A DNA stretch of 64,000 nt from Mycobacterium sp. SVM_VP21 (GCA_024758765.1 CP101406.1:2232001-2296000); one strand, 5' to 3'; shown: positions 43,955 to 52,304, numbered from the stretch's first letter. A program made the numbers and translations. Notes: generated from the sequence alone by a model not told the origin.

Positions 43955-45103
43955 GTGCAAGCAGTCGAGGAGTTCCGGGCCGAGGTCCGTGCATGGCTGG
44001 CCGACAACCTGGTCGGGGAGTTCGCCGAGCTCAAGGGGCTCGGCGGTCCGGGGCGCGAGCATGAGGCGTTCGAGGAGCGGATGGCGTGGAACCGCCATCT
44101 CGCCGACGCCGGGCTGACCTGCCTGGGCTGGCCGGTGGAACACGGCGGTCGCGGCCTGTCGGTGGCGCACCGGGTGGCGTTCTATGAGGAGTACGCCAAG
44201 GCTGACGCGCCCGACAAGGTCAACCACCTGGGCGAAGAGCTGCTGGGGCCGACCCTGATCGCGTTCGGTAGTCCCGAACAGCAGAAGCGCTTCCTGCCGG
44301 GCATCCGCAACGTCACCGAACTGTGGTGCCAGGGCTACTCCGAGCCCGGCGCCGGCAGTGACCTGGCCAACGTGGCCACCACCGCGGTGCTCGACGGAGA
44401 TGCCTGGGTGATTAATGGCCAGAAGGTCTGGACGTCACTGGCACACCTGTCGCAGTGGTGTTTCGTGGTCGCCCGCACCGAGAAGGGCTCCAAGCGGCAC
44501 AACGGACTGTCTTACCTGTTGGTGCCACTGGACCAGCCCGGCGTCGAGATCCGGCCGATCGTGCAACTGACCGGCACCTCGGAGTTCAACGAGGTGTTCT
44601 TCGACGACGCCCGCACCGACGCCGACCTGGTGGTCGGTGAGCCCGGCGACGGCTGGAAGGTCGCCATGGGCACGCTCACCTTCGAACGAGGCGTGTCGAC
44701 CCTGGGCCAGCAGATCCGTTACGCCCGTGAACTTTCCGCACTCGCCGAGCTCGCACAGCGCAACGGCGCCGCCGACGACCCGTTGATCCGTGAGCGGTTG
44801 ACCCGCTCCTGGGTGGGCCTGCGGTCGATGCGGTCGTATGCGATGGCCACCATGGACGTCGAGCAGCCCGGTCAGGACAACGTGTCGAAGCTGTTGTGGG
44901 CCAACTGGCATCGCGATCTCGGTGAGCTGGCGATGGACGTGATCGGTCGCGACTCGATGGTGCTGGCGGACGGCGAGTTCGACGAGTGGCAGCGGCTCTA
45001 CCTGTTCACCCGCAGCGACACCATCTACGGCGGGTCGAACGAGATTCAGCGCAACATCATCGCCGAGCGGGTTCTCGGCCTACCCCGGGAGGCAAAGGGA
45101 TGA
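43955..45103 (+). CDS. fadE30: Acyl-CoA dehydrogenase FadE30
   Basis: A 382-residue ACAD equivalent to Rv3560c (385), proposed to dehydrogenate a HIP-CoA-derived thioester early in ring C/D breakdown. Blocks: LTCLGWPVEHGGRGLSVAHR, WCQGYSEPGAGSDLANVATT, WVINGQKVWTSLAHLSQWCF, TSEFNEVFFDDARTDADLVV and the terminal DTIYGGSNEIQRNIIAERVL. The GTG at 43955 begins VQAVEEFRAEVRAWL, the conserved start. No obvious Shine-Dalgarno sequence and a close operator suggest a short or leaderless transcript. It overlaps ipdF as ATGA. Confidence 0.94.
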   Translation: MQAVEEFRAEVRAWLADNLVGEFAELKGLGGPGREHEAFEERMAWNRHLADAGLTCLGWPVEHGGRGLSVAHRVAFYEEYAKADAPDKVNHLGEELLGPTLIAFGSPEQQKRFLPGIRNVTELWCQGYSEPGAGSDLANVATTAVLDGDAWVINGQKVWTSLAHLSQWCFVVARTEKGSKRHNGLSYLLVPLDQPGVEIRPIVQLTGTSEFNEVFFDDARTDADLVVGEPGDGWKVAMGTLTFERGVSTLGQQIRYARELSALAELAQRNGAADDPLIRERLTRSWVGLRSMRSYAMATMDVEQPGQDNVSKLLWANWHRDLGELAMDVIGRDSMVLADGEFDEWQRLYLFTRSDTIYGGSNEIQRNIIAERVLGLPREAKG

Positions 45104-45903
45104 GCTCGACGTCCAAGGATCTGTCCAAGACGCCGGAAGAGATTGCCGGGCATGGCTTATTGGCGGGCAAGACGGTTCTGGTTACCGCCGCCGCCGGCAC
45201 CGGCATCGGCTCCACCACCGCGCGGCGTGCACTGCTCGAAGGCGCCGACGTCGTCGTCTCCGACTACCACGAGCGCCGCCTCGGCGAGACCCGCGACGAA
45301 CTGGCCGGCCTCGGGCTGGGCCGGGTCGAGGCGGTGGTCTGCGACGTCACCTCCACCGCCGCGGTGGACGCATTGTTCGACGAGGCCGTGGCGAAGATGG
45401 GTCGGCTCGATGTGCTGGTCAACAATGCCGGGCTCGGCGGGCAGACCCCGGTCATCGACATGACTGACGACGAGTGGGACCGGGTGCTCAACGTGACCCT
45501 TACCTCGGTGATGCGGGCGACCCGGGCGGCGCTGCGCTACTTCCGCGGTGCCGAACACGGTGGGGTGATCGTCAACAACGCCAGCGTATTGGGTTGGCGT
45601 GCACAGCATTCGCAGTCGCACTACGCCGCGGCCAAGGCCGGCGTGATGGCGCTGACCCGGTGCAGTGCGATTGAGGCCGTCGAGTACGGGGTGCGGATCA
45701 ACGCCGTCTCGCCGTCTATCGCCCGGCACAAGTTCCTGGAGAAGACCAGCTCGGCAGAACTGCTGGACCGCCTCGCCGACGGCGAGGCGTTCGGCCGGGC
45801 GGCCGAGCCGTGGGAGATCGCCACCACCATCGCGTTCTTGGCGAGTGACTACTCCAGTTACCTCACCGGCGAGGTCATCTCGGTTTCCAGCCAGCGCGCC
45901 TGA
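45100..45903 (+). CDS. ipdF: Short-chain dehydrogenase IpdF
   Basis: A 267-residue SDR equivalent to Rv3559c, assigned to an oxidoreduction step on HIP-CoA-derived intermediates. The cofactor motif is TAAAGTGIGSTTARRALLEG, followed by VNNAGLGG; the active-site residues are in NNASVLGWRAQ and YAAAKAG (Tyr and Lys). The ATG at 45100 overlaps the fadE30 stop; the longer upstream frame is only a shadow of fadE30. The first 20 residues (SKDLSKTPEEIAGHGLLAG) are typical of this subfamily. It is followed after four bases by kstR2, without the PPE gene found between them in M. tuberculosis. Confidence 0.92.
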   Translation: MSSTSKDLSKTPEEIAGHGLLAGKTVLVTAAAGTGIGSTTARRALLEGADVVVSDYHERRLGETRDELAGLGLGRVEAVVCDVTSTAAVDALFDEAVAKMGRLDVLVNNAGLGGQTPVIDMTDDEWDRVLNVTLTSVMRATRAALRYFRGAEHGGVIVNNASVLGWRAQHSQSHYAAAKAGVMALTRCSAIEAVEYGVRINAVSPSIARHKFLEKTSSAELLDRLADGEAFGRAAEPWEIATTIAFLASDYSSYLTGEVISVSSQRA

Positions 45904-45907
45904 TGCC

Positions 45908-46486
45908 ATGACACGCCGTGACGAACTCCTGAACCTGGCAGCGGCGATGATCGCCGAGCGTGGCCTGCGTGCCACGACTGTGCGTGATATCGCCGACGCC
46001 GCCGGGATCCTGTCCGGCAGTCTGTATCACCACTTCTCCTCCAAAGAGGAGATGGTCGACGAGGTGCTGCGTGACTTTCTGGACTGGCTGTTCGCCCGGT
46101 ACCAGCAGATCGTCGATCATGAAACCGATCCGCTGGAACGCCTCAAGGGACTGTTCCTGGCCTCGTTCGACGCGATCGAGCATCGGCACGCTCAAGTGGT
46201 CATCTACCAGGACGAAGCCAAGCGGCTGTCGTCACACGAACGGTTCTCCTACGTCGACGAACGCAACCGTCAGCAACGCAAGATGTGGCTCGACGTACTG
46301 CAGCAGGGCATCGAAGCGGGAATATTCCGGCCCGACCTCGACGTCGACCTGGTCTATCGCTTCATCCGCGACACCACCTGGGTATCGGTGCGCTGGTACC
46401 AACCGGGTGGTCCACTGACCGCCGAACAAGTCGGCAGACAATACCTCGCCATCGTGCTGGGTGGTATCACCAAAGAAGGAGTCTGA
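45908..46486 (+). CDS. kstR2: TetR-family repressor KstR2
   Basis: KstR2 represses the HIP (C/D-ring) regulon and is induced by HIP-CoA. The ATG at 45908 gives 192 residues, slightly shorter than the 200 of M. tuberculosis KstR2. The DNA-binding region reads RGLRATTVRDIADAAGILSG then SLYHHFSSKEEMVDEVL; the ligand domain has HAQVVIYQDEAKRL, RNRQQRKMWLDVLQQGIEAG and the C-terminus QYLAIVLGGITKEGV, near-identical to the known protein. It lies between ipdF and fadA6 in one plus-strand run and so is under the same operator. Confidence 0.95.
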   Translation: MTRRDELLNLAAAMIAERGLRATTVRDIADAAGILSGSLYHHFSSKEEMVDEVLRDFLDWLFARYQQIVDHETDPLERLKGLFLASFDAIEHRHAQVVIYQDEAKRLSSHERFSYVDERNRQQRKMWLDVLQQGIEAGIFRPDLDVDLVYRFIRDTTWVSVRWYQPGGPLTAEQVGRQYLAIVLGGITKEGV

Positions 46487-46487
46487 A

Positions 46488-47654
46488 ATGGCCGCACAAG
46501 TCTCTGAAGCGTATGTCATCGACGCTGTTCGCACCGCCGTCGGCAAGCGCAACGGATCGCTGGCCACCTATCACCCGATTGACTTGGGCGCGTTGGCGTT
46601 TCGCGGTCTGTTGGACCGAGTCGGCGTCGACCCGGCGGCCGTCGATGATGTGATCGCCGGCTGCGTGGACGCCGTTGGTGGCCAGGCCGGCAACATCGGC
46701 CGGCTCGCGTGGCTGGCGGCCGGCTTCCCCGAAGGGGTTCCCGGCGTCACCGTCGACCGGCAGTGCGGCTCCAGCCAGCAGGCCATCTCATTCGGCGCGC
46801 AGGCGATCATGTCGCGCACCGCGGATCTGATCGTGGCCGGCGGCGTGCAGAACATGAGCTGGATCCCGATCTCGTCGGCAATGGTCGTCGGCGAGCAGTT
46901 CGGCTTCACCTCGCCGACTAACGAGTCGAAGAAGTGGCTGGAACGCTACGGGGACGAAGAGGTCTCGCAGTTCCGCGGCGCCGAGATGATCGCCGAGCGC
47001 TGGGACATCTCCCGCGAGGACATGGAGCGTTTCGCCCTGCAGAGCCACCAGCGGGCGTTCGCCGCGATCGCCGAAGGCCGCTTCGACAACGAGATCATTG
47101 ATGTCGACGGCTTCCGGGTCGACGAGTGCCCGCGCGAGTCCACCCTGGAGAAGATGGCCGGCCTCAAGACGCTGGTCGAGGGCGGCCGGCTGACCGCCGC
47201 GCTCTCCAGCCAGATCTGTGACGGCTCGGCAGCGGTGCTGCTCGCCTCCGAGCAAGCCGTGTCCGACCATGGCCTGAAGCCGCGCGCCCGCATCCACCAC
47301 ATCAGCGCCCGTGGTGACGACCCGGTGATCATGCTGACCGGCCCGATTCCGGCCACCCGCTACGCGCTGGAAAAGACCGGCCTGAGCATCGACGACATCG
47401 ACGTCGTGGAGATCAACGAGGCGTTTGCTCCGGTGGTGCAGGCCTGGATGAAGGAGTTCCCGATCGACCCGGCCAAGGTCAACCCCAACGGTGGGGCAAT
47501 CGCGCTGGGTCACCCGCTGGGGGCGACCGGTGCCAAGTTGTTCACCACCATGCTCAACGAATTGGAGCGCACCGGCGGCCGGTACGGTTTGCAGACGATG
47601 TGCGAAGGCGGCGGCACAGCTAACGTCACGATCATCGAGCGCCTCGGCGGCTAA
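46488..47654 (+). CDS. fadA6: Acetyl-CoA acyltransferase FadA6
   Basis: A 388-residue thiolase equivalent to Rv3556c (386), which acts late in C/D-ring catabolism to release acetyl-CoA. The nucleophile Cys is in VTVDRQCGSSQQAISFGAQA; the C-terminal catalytic residues are in NPNGGAIALGHPLGATGAKL (His) and MCEGGGTANVTII (Cys); VVEINEAFAPVVQAW is also conserved. The ATG at 46488 follows GAAGGAG; an in-frame start at 46461 lies inside kstR2. It is the last gene of fadE30-ipdF-kstR2-fadA6. Confidence 0.95.
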   Translation: MAAQVSEAYVIDAVRTAVGKRNGSLATYHPIDLGALAFRGLLDRVGVDPAAVDDVIAGCVDAVGGQAGNIGRLAWLAAGFPEGVPGVTVDRQCGSSQQAISFGAQAIMSRTADLIVAGGVQNMSWIPISSAMVVGEQFGFTSPTNESKKWLERYGDEEVSQFRGAEMIAERWDISREDMERFALQSHQRAFAAIAEGRFDNEIIDVDGFRVDECPRESTLEKMAGLKTLVEGGRLTAALSSQICDGSAAVLLASEQAVSDHGLKPRARIHHISARGDDPVIMLTGPIPATRYALEKTGLSIDDIDVVEINEAFAPVVQAWMKEFPIDPAKVNPNGGAIALGHPLGATGAKLFTTMLNELERTGGRYGLQTMCEGGGTANVTIIERLGG

Positions 47655-47665
47655 AATTGCGGGTT

Positions 47666-48340
47666 ATGGAAGGACCGACTCCGACGGCGCCAGGGGGACG
47701 CCGGATTCGTGGGCTCGACGCTGATCAGCGCCGAGCTCAGCGTCGTGAGCAACTCTTGACCGCAGCGTTCGAATTGTTTGCCCGAGACGGTTACGTCAAT
47801 ACCTCTATCGAGCAGATCTGCCAAACGGCCTACGTCGGCAACAAGGCGTTCTACGAGCTGTTCGACAGCAAGGAAGACTGTTACCTGTCGCTGATGAACG
47901 AGATCGGCGACCGCATCGAGGCAAGGGTCGAGGAGGAGTTGCTTCACGGTGCTCCCGACGACACCGAAGAGACTGAAGAGGCGACGGTGCGTCGCGTTTT
48001 GACGGTGTTCGCCCATGAGCTGGTCGTCGATCCTCGGGTTGCGGTCGTTGTGTTCCGGGAGAGCACCGGAATCTCGCCGCGGGTGGAGGCGCAACGGCGG
48101 GCGAACCGCAAGTGGGCCGCGAACTTCATCGAGTCGTTCTGGCGCAGCAGGGCTCAACCCGGTGAGGCCGCCGACTATCGGGCGATGGCAGTGGCCACCG
48201 TCGGGGGACTCTTCGAGATCATCGCCGATTTCCTGTATCAGACCGACCCGCCGCGGTCGATGGACGACCTCACGCATGACCTCACCGCGTTCCTGATCAC
48301 CGTCAGCAACGGGATCCATCTGCCCGCCCACGTCAGCTGA
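47666..48340 (+). CDS. TetR-family transcriptional regulator
   Basis: A 224-residue TetR regulator. The helix-turn-helix is in QLLTAAFELFARDGYVNTSI, then EQICQTAYVGNKAFYELFDS and KEDCYLSL; the first 30 residues are Arg-rich. The ligand domain carries VVFRESTGISPRVEAQRRAN. I chose ATG at 47666; a TTG at 47657 is the other option. It starts 11 bases after fadA6 on the same strand, so it may be read from the KstR2 operon, yet M. tuberculosis has no such gene here. Its targets are unknown. Confidence 0.85.
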   Translation: MEGPTPTAPGGRRIRGLDADQRRAQRREQLLTAAFELFARDGYVNTSIEQICQTAYVGNKAFYELFDSKEDCYLSLMNEIGDRIEARVEEELLHGAPDDTEETEEATVRRVLTVFAHELVVDPRVAVVVFRESTGISPRVEAQRRANRKWAANFIESFWRSRAQPGEAADYRAMAVATVGGLFEIIADFLYQTDPPRSMDDLTHDLTAFLITVSNGIHLPAHVS

Positions 48341-48358
48341 AGCCGCGCAGTCGCCGCC

Positions 48359-48964
48359 TCACCCAACCAGACCGGCGATGATGTCGTCGACCGTTCGTTG
48401 TGCCAACGCGTCCAGATCGGGGCGGGGGGCGCCGCGCAGCGGCCCGCGCAGGGCCAGCTCGGCGAATCCGTGCACGGCCGACCAGCACGGCCACTCCGCG
48501 CCGGCGCGCCGGTCCGCGTGCAGCACACCGGAATCGGCCATCGCATCGAGTGCGTCGACCAGCGCGCGAAATGGTGGTGGGACTCCGTCGTCGTCGACTG
48601 AGGTGACCCCGGAGCCGAAGAAGGCCACGGTGAACCACCCCGGCTCGTCCAACGCGAACCCGATGTAGCCGAGTCCGACTGCGCGGAGCCGGTTGCGTGC
48701 CCGGTTCTGTGGTGAGCCGCGTCGGCTTACCGGTGGGAGCATGCGGGCGGCCATCCGGTCTCCGATGGCGATCGCGACGGCCCTCAACAGTGCCTCGCGG
48801 TCGGCGAAGTGGCGGTAGGCGGCGTTGGGGGAGACCCCGACGCGCCGGGTCGCCTCTCGGACCGTGAGAGCCTCTGGACCGCCGAGCCGGGTCAGCTGCA
48901 GGCCGGCGTCGATCAGCGCCGCGCCCAGGTCGCCATGGTGATAACCGGTCTTTGTCGCAGTCAC
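48359..48964 (-). CDS. TetR-family regulator divergent from DUF899 gene
   Basis: A 201-residue TetR regulator: YHHGDLGAALIDAGLQLTRL, then ALTVREATRRVGVSPNAAYR with HFADREALLRAVA is the DNA-binding region, and DEPGWFTVAFFGSG belongs to a TetR C-terminal ligand domain. I chose the GTG at 48964; an in-frame start at 49030 would put the probable operator inside the gene. It is divergent from the DUF899 gene with an inverted repeat between them, so it likely controls that gene and itself. It converges with the preceding TetR gene, 18 bases apart. Confidence 0.82.
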   Translation of the reverse strand: MTATKTGYHHGDLGAALIDAGLQLTRLGGPEALTVREATRRVGVSPNAAYRHFADREALLRAVAIAIGDRMAARMLPPVSRRGSPQNRARNRLRAVGLGYIGFALDEPGWFTVAFFGSGVTSVDDDGVPPPFRALVDALDAMADSGVLHADRRAGAEWPCWSAVHGFAELALRGPLRGAPRPDLDALAQRTVDDIIAGLVG

Positions 48965-48990
48965 CTCTTGACAGCCCCCTCGGGTCCAAG

Positions 48991-49027
48991 TGTACGGTGT
49001 GAACATATCCAATGTAGACGCCGTACA
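48991..49027. promoter_or_regulatory. Probable TetR operator in the divergent promoter
   Basis: TGTACGGTGT (48991-49000) pairs with ACGCCGTACA (49018-49027), nine of ten positions complementary, separated by 17 bases. TTGACA at 48968-48973 lies just upstream on the plus strand and could be a -35 element for the DUF899 gene. Confidence 0.6.
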
Positions 49028-49050
49028 CATACCAATGGGGGTTTTCGCCG

Positions 49051-49737
49051 ATGACTGGTTTCAAGGCGCCGCCGATCGTGGATCACCAGGCCTGGCAACG
49101 GGAACTCGACGCGTTGCGCGTCCGGGAGAAGGCGGCCACCCGTGAACTAGACGCGATCGCAGCGCTGCGCCGGCGCCTGCCGATGGTCGCCATGGACGAC
49201 TATGTGCTCGATGGTGAGCGGGGGCCGGTGCGCCTGCCTGAGGTATTCGAGGGCAAGAGTCAACTGATCGTCTACCACCACATGTGGTCGCCGGGTCAGG
49301 AATGGCAGTGCCCGGGGTGCACCGGCTACACCGCGCAGTTCACCCGACTCGACTTCCTCGACGCCTATGACGCACGGTTCGTCATCGTGACGCAGGGGCC
49401 GATCGACGAAGCGATCGCGTACAAGCGGCGTGTCGGCAATCAAATGGCGTGGTACAGCACTGCCAACAGTCCGTTCGGGGCTGATGTCGGGGTACCGCCG
49501 GGCGGCCAGTTCGCGGTGAATGTCTTTCTCCGCCAGGGTGATACGGTCTACCGCACCTGGTTCACCAACCACCGCGGGGTTGAACAACTCAGCCACGTGT
49601 TTCCGCTGATCGACGTGCTGCCCTATGGGCGTCAGGAACAGTGGCAGGACTCGCCCGACGGCTGGCCGCAGGGCCCCACCTACAGTCGCTGGGCCAGCTC
49701 GCCGGAGATCGCTGCGCTATACGGCTCGAATTCGTAG
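49051..49737 (+). CDS. DUF899 thioredoxin-like protein
   Basis: A 228-residue cytoplasmic protein of the DUF899 family, which has a thioredoxin-like fold. Typical blocks are QAWQRELDALRVREKAATRE, RRRLPMVAMDDYVLDGERGP, LIVYHHMWSPGQEWQCPGCT (with a CxxC) and a tail with YSRWASSPEIAALYG. No reaction is established for the family. It is divergent from a TetR regulator whose operator lies in its promoter, so it is likely inducible. It is followed after 34 bases by the VOC gene. Confidence 0.85.
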   Translation: MTGFKAPPIVDHQAWQRELDALRVREKAATRELDAIAALRRRLPMVAMDDYVLDGERGPVRLPEVFEGKSQLIVYHHMWSPGQEWQCPGCTGYTAQFTRLDFLDAYDARFVIVTQGPIDEAIAYKRRVGNQMAWYSTANSPFGADVGVPPGGQFAVNVFLRQGDTVYRTWFTNHRGVEQLSHVFPLIDVLPYGRQEQWQDSPDGWPQGPTYSRWASSPEIAALYGSNS

Positions 49738-49771
49738 TTTGCCCAACCCATCCCAACCCAGAAGGAGCATG

Positions 49772-50161
49772 ATGAGCACTGCCAAGATCGGCCTGAAGAC
49801 GATCAACCTGGTGTGTGTGCCGACCGTTGAGCAGGACAAAGCGGTGGCGTTCTACGAGTCGCTGGGCTTCGAGAAGCGAACCGACATCGACATGGGTGAT
49901 GGCTACCGCTGGGTGGAGGTCTACCCGCCCGAGGGGAATACCGGGATCGCGCTGGCTCCACCGCCGCCGGAGAGTGGGCCGGTCGAGCCGACCGACACCG
50001 GCATCGCGCTGACCACCGACGACATCGACGCCACGCACGCTGCGATCCGTGAGCTAGGTGTCGACGTGGACGACCAGGTTGCCCGGATGGGTGACCCGGT
50101 TCCGCCGATGTTCTGGCTTCGTGACCCGACCGGGCACACCCTGATGGTGGTGGAGGCTTAA
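49772..50161 (+). CDS. VOC-family (glyoxalase-like) protein
   Basis: A 129-residue single-module vicinal-oxygen-chelate protein. It begins KTINLVCVPTVEQDKAVAFY with ESLGFEKRTDI, and ends MFWLRDPTGHTLMVVEA, the standard paired strands; only some of the usual metal-binding His/Glu positions are visible, so catalysis is uncertain. The ATG at 49772 follows GAAGGAG by four bases; an ATG at 49769 is the alternative. It is probably co-transcribed with the DUF899 gene. Members include glyoxalase, resistance and dioxygenase proteins; the role here is unknown. Confidence 0.85.
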   Translation: MSTAKIGLKTINLVCVPTVEQDKAVAFYESLGFEKRTDIDMGDGYRWVEVYPPEGNTGIALAPPPPESGPVEPTDTGIALTTDDIDATHAAIRELGVDVDDQVARMGDPVPPMFWLRDPTGHTLMVVEA

Positions 50162-50170
50162 CCACCGCGC

Positions 50171-50226
50171 CGAGCGCCAATCTCCCGACGCCGCCACGGC
50201 GTGTCGCGTCGTGAGATTGGCGTTCG
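50171..50226. repeat. 56-bp palindrome, copy B
   Basis: The arms 50171-50190 and 50207-50226 are complementary at 18 of 20 positions around a 16-base centre. It precedes the DUF559 gene; the longer possible start of that gene (GTG at 50211) lies inside it. Confidence 0.85.
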
Positions 50227-50237
50227 GTCGCCTGTGG

Positions 50238-51197
50238 ATGGATGTCAGCGCTGATCGGCACCGGCGAGCATGCTTTCAGGCTGTGGGCGAATTGGGATGG
50301 CCATTCCTGGGTCAGGAGGCGCTGGCCGCCAGGGCCATCCCCGAGCGGGCGATGCGGGCGCTCTACGAACCGGTTTATCCGGGGGTCTACGCGCCATGGG
50401 GTGTCGAGCTGACCGCCCGGCAGCGGGCGGAAGCGGCGTGGCTGTGGTCACGGCGCCGGGGGGTAGTCGCGGGTGACTCAGCCGCGGCGCTGCTCGGCAC
50501 GAAGTGGGTGAGCGGCGCGCTGGACGCCGAGCTGGTGTACGGCAGCCGGGTGCCCCCGCAGAAACTCGTCGTACACCGCGACATCCTGAAGCCGGGTGAG
50601 GTGGTAGACGTCGACGGGATTGCGGTCACCTCTCCGGCGCGCACCGCTTTCGACATCGGGCGGCGTACGTCGTCACGGCTTCGGGCACTCCAACGGCTTG
50701 ACGCACTAGCGAACGCCACCGGCGTCGGGGTTGCGGAAGTCGAGGCCGTCATCGACGCGCATCGTGGCGCGCGGGGCCTGAATCGGCTTCGCCGGGTGCT
50801 GCCGCTCGTCGACCGCGGAGCGGAGTCGCCGCAGGAAACGCGTACGCGATTGGTCTTGATCGACGCTGGCTTGCCGCGACCGGACACCCAGATCGTGGTG
50901 CGCGACAGCTACGGCGAATTCGTGGGCCGGGTCGATATGGGATACCGACAATTGAAGGTCGGCATCGAATACGACGGTCAGCAGCACTGGGCCAATCCGA
51001 AACAGCGGCAACGCGACATCGACCGCCAGGTAGGGCTGGCCGAGCAAGGCTGGGTGATCATCCGGGTCAGCGCGGAGTTGCTGAGCTACCGCCGCGGGAC
51101 GCTTATTGCCCGGGTGGAGGACGCGATGTATACCGCCGGTTGGCCCGGCCGCGCGAGTGCCAATCTCACGACGGTGACACGGCGTGTCGCGTCGTGA
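50238..51197 (+). CDS. DUF559/Vsr-fold endonuclease-like protein with AbiEi-like N-terminus
   Basis: A 319-residue protein from ATG 50238; the frame is open from GTG 50211 inside copy B of the palindrome. The N-terminal half (GELGWPFLGQEALAARAIPE and RGVVAGDSAAALLGTKWVSG) resembles winged-helix AbiEi-type antitoxin regions; EVVDVDGIAVTSPARTAFDI is the usual middle block. The C-terminus is a very-short-patch-repair/restriction-like nuclease: ETRTRLVLIDAGLPRPDTQI, FVGRVDMGYRQLKVGIEYDG and QQHWANPKQRQRDIDRQ, giving a plausible Glu...Asp...Glu-x-Asp active site. Its last residues and stop codon lie inside copy C. No toxin partner is adjacent. Nuclease activity is a family inference. Confidence 0.8.
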   Translation: MDVSADRHRRACFQAVGELGWPFLGQEALAARAIPERAMRALYEPVYPGVYAPWGVELTARQRAEAAWLWSRRRGVVAGDSAAALLGTKWVSGALDAELVYGSRVPPQKLVVHRDILKPGEVVDVDGIAVTSPARTAFDIGRRTSSRLRALQRLDALANATGVGVAEVEAVIDAHRGARGLNRLRRVLPLVDRGAESPQETRTRLVLIDAGLPRPDTQIVVRDSYGEFVGRVDMGYRQLKVGIEYDGQQHWANPKQRQRDIDRQVGLAEQGWVIIRVSAELLSYRRGTLIARVEDAMYTAGWPGRASANLTTVTRRVAS

Positions 51198-51209
51198 GAT
51201 TGGCGCTCG
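51154..51209. repeat. 56-bp palindrome, copy C
   Basis: The arms 51154-51173 and 51190-51209 are complementary at 19 of 20 positions around a 16-base centre. It is in the same orientation as copy B, 983 bp further on. It encodes the end of the DUF559 protein (TGA at 51195-51197) and lies between two convergent genes, so it could also terminate transcription from both sides. Confidence 0.88.
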
Positions 51210-51212
51210 GGG

Positions 51213-52283
51213 CTAGACGACGAAGGAGTTGGCGCTGCGCAGGTGCTCGACGGCCTCGTCGACGATCGAGGTGATCAGCTCGGCGCACGACGGCAGGCTG
51301 TCCAGGATGCCCGCCACCTGACCCGAGGCCAGCACGCCGGCTTCGGTGTTGCCTTCTACCAGGCCGGCTTTGAGCAGCATCGGGGTGTTGGCGGCCATCA
51401 GCACCTGCGACCAGGTGAGCTCCTTGCCGTGCCGCATCGCCAGCCCGTCGCGCACCATGGTCGGCCAGCTCATCTGCGACATCTTCTTGAACTTGGCGGC
51501 GTTGCGGATGGCGGCGCTGAAACCACGTGCCCGCGAACCGCTTTCAAGTTTGTTCACCAGTTCAGTGCGCAGCACCCGGTGCGGCATGCCGTCTACCCGG
51601 GTGGAGACCACGGTGCCGCTCAGGTCGGCGGCCAGGTAGCGCTGCTTGACCGAGTCCGGAACGGTGGAGTCGCTGGTCAACAGGAATCGGGTGCCCATCG
51701 CGACGCCGGTCGCGCCGTAGGACAGCGCGGCGGCCAGACCGCGGCCGTCGAAGAATCCGCCGGCGGCGATCACCTGCACCCCGGTACCGGCAACCGCGTC
51801 CAGCACCGACGGCAGCAGCAATGTGGTGGCGACCGGGCCGGTGTGCCCGCCGCCCTCTCCGCCCTGCACGATCACCGCGTCGGCGCCCCAGGACGCCACC
51901 TTCTTGGCGTGCTTGGCCGCGCCCACTGACGGGATCACCACGGATCCGGCCTCTTTGAGCTTCGCGATCAGCTCGGCCTTGGGCGCCAGCGCAAACGACG
52001 CCACCTTGACGCCCTCGCGGATCATCAGGTCCACCCGGTCGCCGGCGTCGGCGCCGTCGGCACGGATGTTGACCCCGAACGGCTTGTCGGTGGCGGCCTT
52101 CACCTTGGCGATCGCGGTGGCCAGCTCATCGATCGTCATGGTCGCCGAGGCCAGGATGCCCAGCCCGCCGGCATTGGCGGTCGCCGAGACCAGCCGCGCA
52201 CCGGCTACCCAGCCCATCCCGGTCTGCACCACCGGGTGTTCGATACCGACCAGTTGGGTCAGCGGGGTTTTGATGCGGCTCAT
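51213..52283 (-). CDS. ipdC: NMO-type flavoenzyme IpdC
   Basis: IpdC is a FMN-dependent reductase of the nitronate monooxygenase-like family acting on an unsaturated HIP-derived CoA thioester. The ATG at 52283 gives 356 residues, close to Rv3553; a longer frame upstream overlaps a palindromic repeat. Blocks: PLTQLVGIEHPVVQTGMGWV, SATANAGGLGILASATMTID, VIVQGGEGGGHTGPVATTLL (flavin phosphate binding), GGFFDGRGLAAALSYGATGV and MGTRFLLTSDSTV. It is the last gene of echA20-ipdA-ipdB-ipdC and converges on the DUF559 gene. Confidence 0.94.
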   Translation of the reverse strand: MSRIKTPLTQLVGIEHPVVQTGMGWVAGARLVSATANAGGLGILASATMTIDELATAIAKVKAATDKPFGVNIRADGADAGDRVDLMIREGVKVASFALAPKAELIAKLKEAGSVVIPSVGAAKHAKKVASWGADAVIVQGGEGGGHTGPVATTLLLPSVLDAVAGTGVQVIAAGGFFDGRGLAAALSYGATGVAMGTRFLLTSDSTVPDSVKQRYLAADLSGTVVSTRVDGMPHRVLRTELVNKLESGSRARGFSAAIRNAAKFKKMSQMSWPTMVRDGLAMRHGKELTWSQVLMAANTPMLLKAGLVEGNTEAGVLASGQVAGILDSLPSCAELITSIVDEAVEHLRSANSFVV

Positions 52284-52304
52284 TGGCCACCGCCGACGAT
52301 GCAG

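Noticed and set aside
42406-44064. 552-residue plus-strand frame opposite fadD3
   Set aside because: Antisense shadow of a clear acyl-CoA synthetase; it even crosses the KstR2 operator.
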